A stretch of DNA of 9,562 nt from Neptuniibacter sp. (GTDB lineage Bacteria; Pseudomonadota; Gammaproteobacteria; Pseudomonadales; Balneatricaceae): contig JAIBDV010000082.1 in assembly GCA_024686055.1 (NCBI GenBank), positions 1-9,562 on the forward strand, given 5' to 3'. Below, one piece after another: positions 5,701 to 9,562 of the stretch. Made by a program: the position numbers and the translations under genes. The notes beneath the pieces were generated by a model. It was not told the DNA's origin. It was given only the letters and a program-made list of their open reading frames with translations, and made no database searches. The first letter of the stretch is position 1. Each line of letters opens with the position of its first letter.

Positions 5701-6123
5701 ATGGCGCTCGAAAACCAAGAGCTGCGTAAAGCAGGCCTGAAAGTTACACTGCCACGAGTGAAGATTTATCAGATCCTGGAACGGGCTGGTGAAGGCGATC
5801 ATTTTAGTGCAGAAGACATTTATAAGCAGTTGATGGAGCAGGGCGAAGACGTTGGTCTGGCAACTGTGTACCGAGTGCTGACTCAGTTTGAAGCAGCGGG
5901 TCTGGTTTCGCGTCACCATTTTGAAGGCGGTCATTCTGTATTCGAATTGTCGCGCGATGATCATCATGATCATATGGTATGCATGAAAACCGGCCGGGTA
6001 CGTGAGTTTAACGACCCACGACTGGATGCATTGCTGGAAGAAATTTCTGAAAAGATGGGCTTCACCATCACTGAGCGAACGCTGTACCTGTACGGTATAT
6101 CGAAAGATATCGCGGATAAGTAA
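5701..6123 (+). CDS. fur: Ferric uptake regulator Fur
   Basis: A 140-residue metal-dependent repressor that binds DNA with Fe2+ and controls iron uptake. The N-terminal winged-helix part is classical: ELRKAGLKVTLPRVKI (7-22), GEDVGLATVYRVLTQFEAAGLV (48-69). The dimerisation part has GGHSVFEL and the HHDH cluster (88-91). The putative regulatory metal ligands H34, E82, H89, H91 and E102 are present. Only one cysteine is seen (C94, in MVCMKTG), so the CxxC structural zinc site of E. coli Fur is absent, as in Pseudomonas Fur. At the second site, aligned with H86/D88/E107/H124 of P. aeruginosa Fur (numbering from memory), this protein has H88, D90, D109 and R126. The gene stands alone and is followed by a hairpin and a terminator. 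Confidence 0.97.
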   Translation: MALENQELRKAGLKVTLPRVKIYQILERAGEGDHFSAEDIYKQLMEQGEDVGLATVYRVLTQFEAAGLVSRHHFEGGHSVFELSRDDHHDHMVCMKTGRVREFNDPRLDALLEEISEKMGFTITERTLYLYGISKDIADK

Positions 6124-6129
6124 GTTCTG

Positions 6130-6154
6130 GCTGTCAGCCCAAAAGGCTGACAGC
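6130..6154. repeat. Strong hairpin directly after fur
   Basis: GCTGTCAGCC (6130-6139) and GGCTGACAGC (6145-6154) form a perfect 10-bp stem with a CAAAA loop, six nt after the fur stop codon. There is no T-tract behind it. It may stabilise the 3' end of the fur message ahead of the true terminator at 6162-6187. Confidence 0.7.
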
Positions 6155-6161
6155 TGATGTG

Positions 6162-6187
6162 AAAAGCCAGCCTGTGAGCTGGCTTTT
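6162..6187. terminator. Bidirectional rho-independent terminator between fur and recN
   Basis: AAAAGCCAGC and GCTGGCTTTT form a 10-bp stem around the loop CTGTGA. On the plus strand it continues as TTTTTT (6184-6189), ending fur. On the minus strand the AAAA arm reads as TTTT, and the hairpin lies 28 nt past the recN stop. It can serve both convergent genes. Confidence 0.88.
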
Positions 6188-6214
6188 TTGTGTCTGTCGA
6201 GCAGAACCGGTGGT

Positions 6215-7912
6215 TTAGCCGTGTAACTGAGCGGGTTGTGGTGGGCTGATAATATTCAGCATTTCGCGAGCGTGTTCGATAGAGCGCTCGGTAATATCGA
6301 TGCCACCGAGCATACGTGCTACTTCATGGACGCGCTGGTCCGTGTCCAGCTGGGCGATGCGGGTCAGGGTCTGATTGCGTTTCGCCTGTTTGCTGACAAA
6401 CAGATGCTGATGGCCCTGGGAAGCGACCTGAGGCTGATGGGTGACGCATAGAATCTGGGTGCGTTCCCCCAGTTCGCGCAATAGACGACCCACCACTTCG
6501 GCAATCGCGCCGCCAATCCCCACATCCACTTCATCGAAGATCAGCGTCGGCGTGGTACTGGTCTGGGCGGTGATCACCTGAATTGCCAGGCTGATCCGCG
6601 ACAGCTCGCCACCCGAGGCGACTTTGGCCAGCGGTCGGGCCTGCTGTCCTTTGTTGGCGCTGATCAGAAATTCAGTTTCTTCCAGCCCGTGCAGACCCTG
6701 CTGCTCGGCCTGCAATGGGCGCAGGGCGATCTCAAAGTGGGCGGCGGTCATGCCCAGGCTGTGCAGTTGCTTATCCACCGCTTTACTTAATTTACCCGCT
6801 GCGCGCTGGCGGGCGGCGCTGAGCCGGTCGGCCAGCTGCTGGTAGCGGTCGCGGGCGTACTCTGCCTGTTCAGCCAGCTGTTCCAGTTCATCGTCATTGC
6901 GTTGCAGGGCGTTCAGCTCCTGTTGTAGTCGGTGGTGAAATGCCGCGATCTCTTTCGGCTGAATCCGGTGTTTACGAGCCACTTCGTAGAGCAGTGACAG
7001 CCGTTCTTCGACCTGCTGCTGGCGCTCGGGGTTGAGTTCGACCCGGTCAAGGTAGTGGCGTAGCTCGCTACCGGCTTCTTCTACCTGGATCTGAGCACTG
7101 CTGAGTAGATCGACCACCGGGCCCAGGGCATCTGTCTGGGCGCTGAGGTCGGTCAGCAGACTCTGGCAGTGGTTGAGCAGGCCGAGGCAGTGCTGGCCGT
7201 CGCCCTCGCAGGTGAGGCCCAGCAGCTGGTGACCGCCGGCCAGTATTTCGCTGGCGTTGGCCAGGGTTTTCTGTTCCTGACCGAGCTGTTCCAGCTCACC
7301 CTCGGCCAGTGCCAGCTGGTCCAGCTCTTCAATCTGGTAACTCAGTAGCTGCACGCGAGCGCTCTGTTCCCGGCTCAGTTCGGTCTGTTCGCGTAACTGG
7401 CGGGTCAGGCGGTGCCATTGCTGGTAGCGCTGGCGCACCTGGCTGGCCAGTTCACGCTGGCCGGCAAAATCGTCCAGCAGGTTGCGGTGGTGGTCTTTTT
7501 TCAGTAGCCGCTGATGTTCGTGCTGGCCATGAATATCAATCAGATAACCGCCCAGTTCACGCAGTAATGCCAGCGGACTGGGCTGGCCATTAATATAGCT
7601 GCGTGAGCGACCCTCGCGGGTGATCACCCGTTTGAGAATACACTCGTCTTCGCAATCCAGATCATGGCTATTAAGCCATTGGCGGGCATCGGGGATATCG
7701 CGCAGATCAAAGGTGGCGATAATCTCGGCGCGCTCAGCACTGTCGCGCACCGCATCGCTATCGGCACGGGCGCCCAGGGTCAGCCCCAGGGCGTCCAGCA
7801 TAATGGATTTACCGGCACCGGTTTCACCGCTGACAACGGTCATACCCTGGCGCAGGTCCAGCTCCAGCGCTTCGACAATGGCGTAGTTTCGAATGATTAT
7901 CTGAGTCAGCAT
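6215..7912 (-). CDS. recN: DNA repair protein RecN
   Basis: RecN is an SMC-like ATPase that acts in recombinational repair of double-strand breaks. The 565-residue product is of full family length. It has the N-terminal LTQIIIRNYAIVEALELD, Walker A GETGAGKS (29-36), the DIHGQHEHQ segment, a long Gln/Leu/Glu-rich coiled-coil middle (about 150-390), the ABC signature SGGE (433-436), Walker B LIFDE with D460-E461, and the VTHQPQVASQ switch region. The ATG at 7912 is the only reasonable start, since the conserved domain begins at residue 2; its ribosome-binding site is weak (AGGG). A LexA box lies 17 nt upstream, so SOS induction is expected. It converges on fur and shares the terminator at 6162-6187. 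Confidence 0.97.
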   Translation of the reverse strand: MLTQIIIRNYAIVEALELDLRQGMTVVSGETGAGKSIMLDALGLTLGARADSDAVRDSAERAEIIATFDLRDIPDARQWLNSHDLDCEDECILKRVITREGRSRSYINGQPSPLALLRELGGYLIDIHGQHEHQRLLKKDHHRNLLDDFAGQRELASQVRQRYQQWHRLTRQLREQTELSREQSARVQLLSYQIEELDQLALAEGELEQLGQEQKTLANASEILAGGHQLLGLTCEGDGQHCLGLLNHCQSLLTDLSAQTDALGPVVDLLSSAQIQVEEAGSELRHYLDRVELNPERQQQVEERLSLLYEVARKHRIQPKEIAAFHHRLQQELNALQRNDDELEQLAEQAEYARDRYQQLADRLSAARQRAAGKLSKAVDKQLHSLGMTAAHFEIALRPLQAEQQGLHGLEETEFLISANKGQQARPLAKVASGGELSRISLAIQVITAQTSTTPTLIFDEVDVGIGGAIAEVVGRLLRELGERTQILCVTHQPQVASQGHQHLFVSKQAKRNQTLTRIAQLDTDQRVHEVARMLGGIDITERSIEHAREMLNIISPPQPAQLHG

Positions 7913-7928
7913 GGGGGTTGCCCTGTAC

Positions 7929-7944
7929 CTGTGAATTTATACAG
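7929..7944 (-). promoter_or_regulatory. LexA (SOS) box upstream of recN
   Basis: On the minus strand the site reads CTGTATAAATTCACAG, an exact CTG-N10-CAG LexA half-site pair with an AT-rich centre, and it is flanked by TA on the upstream side as in the consensus. It overlaps a plausible -10 (TATAAA), so bound LexA would block transcription of recN. A second TATATATA stretch just upstream is AT-rich but lacks the CTG and CAG ends. Confidence 0.88.
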
Positions 7945-7990
7945 TAGTTTGTATATATAAGCGAAAAGCCGGAGGCTGGCAATTGCTGTT

Positions 7991-8020
7991 TTGCGACGTT
8001 CGTTAACTGGATGCTTATAC
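7991..8020 (+). promoter_or_regulatory. Possible housekeeping promoter upstream of grpE
   Basis: TTGCGA (7991-7996) and TTATAC (8015-8020) are separated by 18 bp and fit a weak sigma-70 promoter. It would give basal grpE expression from a ~160-nt leader. Evidence is only the hexamer match. Confidence 0.25.
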
Positions 8021-8068
8021 AGTGTTTTGCAGACCAGTGACGACGCGGGGTTCGGCGACATGGTGCTG

Positions 8069-8087
8069 GCTGAAAAATTTTTTCAGC
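8069..8087. repeat. 19-bp perfect palindrome next to the grpE heat-shock promoter
   Basis: GCTGAAAAA and TTTTTCAGC flank one central T. The palindrome ends 5 bp before the -35 of the grpE sigma-32 promoter. It is too compact for an efficient hairpin loop and no gene precedes it on this strand, so a protein-binding or curved-DNA role is as likely as termination. Confidence 0.6.
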
Positions 8088-8092
8088 GGATG

Positions 8093-8120
8093 CTTGAATC
8101 CCTCCAGGCCAGCCCCATAT
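8093..8120 (+). promoter_or_regulatory. Sigma-32 heat-shock promoter of grpE
   Basis: CTTGAAT (8093-8099) and CCCCATAT (8113-8120) are separated by 13 bp and match the RpoH consensus (CTTGAAA, CCCCATNT) at nearly every position. Transcription would start near 8127, leaving a leader of about 60 nt before grpE. Confidence 0.9.
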
Positions 8121-8189
8121 AAGAAGGCAACGTAACAGCGCCTACGACGAGGGCGTACTTGTAAGCGACCGGTTTTGAAGAGGTTTCAG

Positions 8190-8780
8190 ATGGCGAACGA
8201 AGAAAAAACTCAGGCAGAAAACGTGGCACCAGAGATGGAAAATACAGCAGAGCAGGTTGTCCTTGAAGAGGCGGTAGCTGATGAAGGTATGCAGCTGGAT
8301 ATCGCTGAACTGATGCAGCAACTGGCAACTGCCCAGGCTGAAGCCACGCAGGTTGCAGAGTTTAAAGATGCTGCGTTGCGCGCTCAGGCTGACGCGCAGA
8401 ATGTACGTCGCCGTGCGGAGCAGGATGTTGAGAAGGCGCATAAGTTTGCGCTGGAAAAATTCGCCAACGAGATGCTGCAGATTGTTGATAATCTGGAGCG
8501 TGCGCTGGAGGCTTCTGATGCTGAAGACGCTGCTGTTAAACCGCTGCGTGAAGGCGTTGAGATGACCCTGAATATGTTTGTCAGCTCGCTGGCCAAGTTC
8601 CAGGTGGAGCCGGTGAACCCGCAGGCGGGTGATGCATTTAACCCGGAAGTGCACCAGGCGATGTCCATGGTGCCCGGCGGTGAAGGCGTGGCGTCAGGCA
8701 GCGTGGTTGCTGCGATGCAGAAAGGTTACACCCTGAACGGTCGTCTGTTACGTCCGGCCATGGTCATGGTGGCGCAGTAA
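8190..8780 (+). CDS. grpE: Nucleotide exchange factor GrpE
   Basis: GrpE is the co-chaperone that releases ADP from DnaK. From ATG 8190 the product has 196 residues, a typical length. An acidic, disordered N-terminus (1-40) precedes a long helix that forms the dimer coiled coil (about 40-105, with AQADAQNVRRRAEQDVEKA at 65-83 and ALEKFANEMLQIVDNLERAL at 87-106). The C-terminal beta domain carries FNPEVHQAMSMV (150-161) and VVAAMQKGYTLNGRLLRPAMVMV (172-194), the family signature. The frame is open five codons upstream to a TTG at 8175, but AGAGG at 8179-8183 is placed ideally for 8190. Heat-shock promoter upstream; dnaK follows 122 bp downstream. Confidence 0.97.
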   Translation: MANEEKTQAENVAPEMENTAEQVVLEEAVADEGMQLDIAELMQQLATAQAEATQVAEFKDAALRAQADAQNVRRRAEQDVEKAHKFALEKFANEMLQIVDNLERALEASDAEDAAVKPLREGVEMTLNMFVSSLAKFQVEPVNPQAGDAFNPEVHQAMSMVPGGEGVASGSVVAAMQKGYTLNGRLLRPAMVMVAQ

Positions 8781-8809
8781 GCCCCTGGTAAAAAAAATTC
8801 AGAACAGCT

Positions 8810-8837
8810 CTTGAATTGGCATGTTAAGCACCAATAT
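8810..8837 (+). promoter_or_regulatory. Probable sigma-32 promoter of dnaK
   Basis: CTTGAAT (8810-8816) is identical to the grpE -35 element. After the same 13-bp spacing, ACCAATAT (8830-8837) matches 6 of 8 positions of CCCCATAT. A start near 8844 would give a ~59-nt leader. No terminator separates grpE from dnaK, so dnaK is probably made both from this promoter and by read-through. Confidence 0.7.
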
Positions 8838-8902
8838 AGCCATACAAAGCGTTTTTAAAAGATTTTAGCCCCACAGCGGGCAAACAGAATTCGGAGTATA
8901 CA

Positions 8903-9562
8903 ATGGGTAGAATCATCGGCATCGACCTGGGTACCACTAACTCTTGTGTGGCAATCCTGGACGGCGAGAAAGCAAAAGTAATCGAGAACGCTGAAGGCGA
9001 TCGCACCACTCCTTCCATCATCGCTTACACCGATGATGAGATCCTGGTCGGTCAGCCAGCTAAACGTCAGGCGGTGACTAACCCGACTAACACGCTGTTT
9101 GCGATCAAGCGTCTGATCGGTCGTCGTTTCAAAGATGATGTCGTACAGAAAGACATCAAAATGGTGCCGTACTCCATCGTTGAAGCCGACAATGGCGATG
9201 CGTGGGTTGAGGTGAAAGGCAACAAGATGGCCGCGCCTCAGATCTCTGCTGAAATTCTGAAAAAGATGAAGAAAACAGCAGAAGATTACCTGGGTGAAGC
9301 GGTGACTGAAGCCGTTGTAACCGTACCTGCTTACTTCAACGATGCGCAGCGTCAGGCAACGAAAGATGCTGGCAAGATTGCGGGTCTGGACGTTAAACGT
9401 ATCATCAACGAGCCAACTGCAGCAGCACTGGCTTACGGCCTGGACAAAGCTCAGGGCGATAAAACTATCGCGGTATACGACCTGGGTGGTGGTACCTTCG
9501 ATATCTCCATCATCGAGATCGCTGAAGTTGATGGTGAGCACCAGTTTGAAGTACTGGCCACC
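8903..9562 (+). CDS. dnaK: Molecular chaperone DnaK (Hsp70), N-terminal part
   Basis: Hsp70 chaperone that binds unfolded proteins in an ATP-driven cycle with DnaJ and GrpE. Only the first 220 residues, part of the ATPase domain, are in the window; the gene continues past the right edge. The start MGRIIGIDLGTTNSCVAIL holds the phosphate-1 loop. NTLFAIKRLIGRRF contains the catalytic Lys, VPAYFNDAQRQATKDAG and INEPTAAALAYG are Hsp70 signatures, and YDLGGGTFDISI (191-202) is the phosphate-2 loop. T198 corresponds to E. coli T199, owing to one fewer residue near AYTDDEILVG. GGAG at 8893-8896 is well placed for ATG 8903. No anomalies are seen in the part present. Confidence 0.98.
   Translation, partial: MGRIIGIDLGTTNSCVAILDGEKAKVIENAEGDRTTPSIIAYTDDEILVGQPAKRQAVTNPTNTLFAIKRLIGRRFKDDVVQKDIKMVPYSIVEADNGDAWVEVKGNKMAAPQISAEILKKMKKTAEDYLGEAVTEAVVTVPAYFNDAQRQATKDAGKIAGLDVKRIINEPTAAALAYGLDKAQGDKTIAVYDLGGGTFDISIIEIAEVDGEHQFEVLAT

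Noticed and set aside
5957..5973. Symmetric ATGATCAT repeats inside fur
   Set aside because: They arise from the codons of the conserved Asp-His-His-Asp-His-Met cluster and need no regulatory explanation.
7987..8030. Direct repeat TGTTTTGC (7987-7994 and 8023-8030)
   Set aside because: Eight bases repeated once in an AT-rich spacer is near chance, with no associated element.
1..9562. CRISPR array, insertion sequence, prophage or defence island
   Set aside because: No regularly spaced repeats, transposase, integrase or terminal inverted repeats were seen; all sizeable genes are recognised core or signalling genes.

Overview
This window looks like a chromosomal core region from a gammaproteobacterium related to Pseudomonas and the Oceanospirillales. 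Four things point there. The tmRNA encodes the tag ANDDNYALAA. Fur has a single cysteine, as I recall for Pseudomonas Fur. The gene order smpB / ratA-rnfH / bamE / fur / recN / grpE / dnaK matches, from memory, the Pseudomonas arrangement. The heat-shock and SOS control sites are of the enteric/pseudomonad type. Genus cannot be decided from this sequence alone.

Layout. Positions 1-1587 (minus) hold most of a PAS-GGDEF-EAL cyclic-di-GMP protein whose C-terminus runs off the left edge. Positions 1588-1992 are non-coding and hold a terminator and several palindromes. The trans-translation pair follows on the minus strand: ssrA (tmRNA, 1993-2354) and directly upstream of it smpB (2423-2902). Divergent from smpB is a sodium-dependent neurotransmitter-symporter-family (SNF) transporter (3134-4489), followed in the same direction by ratA and rnfH. 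bamE converges on rnfH with only 8 bp between the stop codons, and is divergent from fur. fur and recN converge on a shared bidirectional terminator. recN (minus) carries a LexA box. grpE and dnaK (plus; dnaK cut by the right edge) each have a sigma-32 type promoter.

Functionally the window is rich in stress and quality-control genes: ribosome rescue (ssrA-smpB), outer-membrane assembly (bamE), iron control (fur), SOS recombination repair (recN) and the Hsp70 chaperone system (grpE-dnaK). The regulatory sites fit this: LexA at recN and paired heat-shock promoters at grpE and dnaK.

I found no strong case for a wholly new system. The most noteworthy points are a Fur protein whose second metal site seems altered (the usual His is Arg126), a near-leaderless smpB start, a perfect inverted repeat across the ssrA -10 element, a 19-bp perfect palindrome next to the grpE heat-shock promoter, and a small ORF with a good ribosome-binding site overlapping the transporter start.
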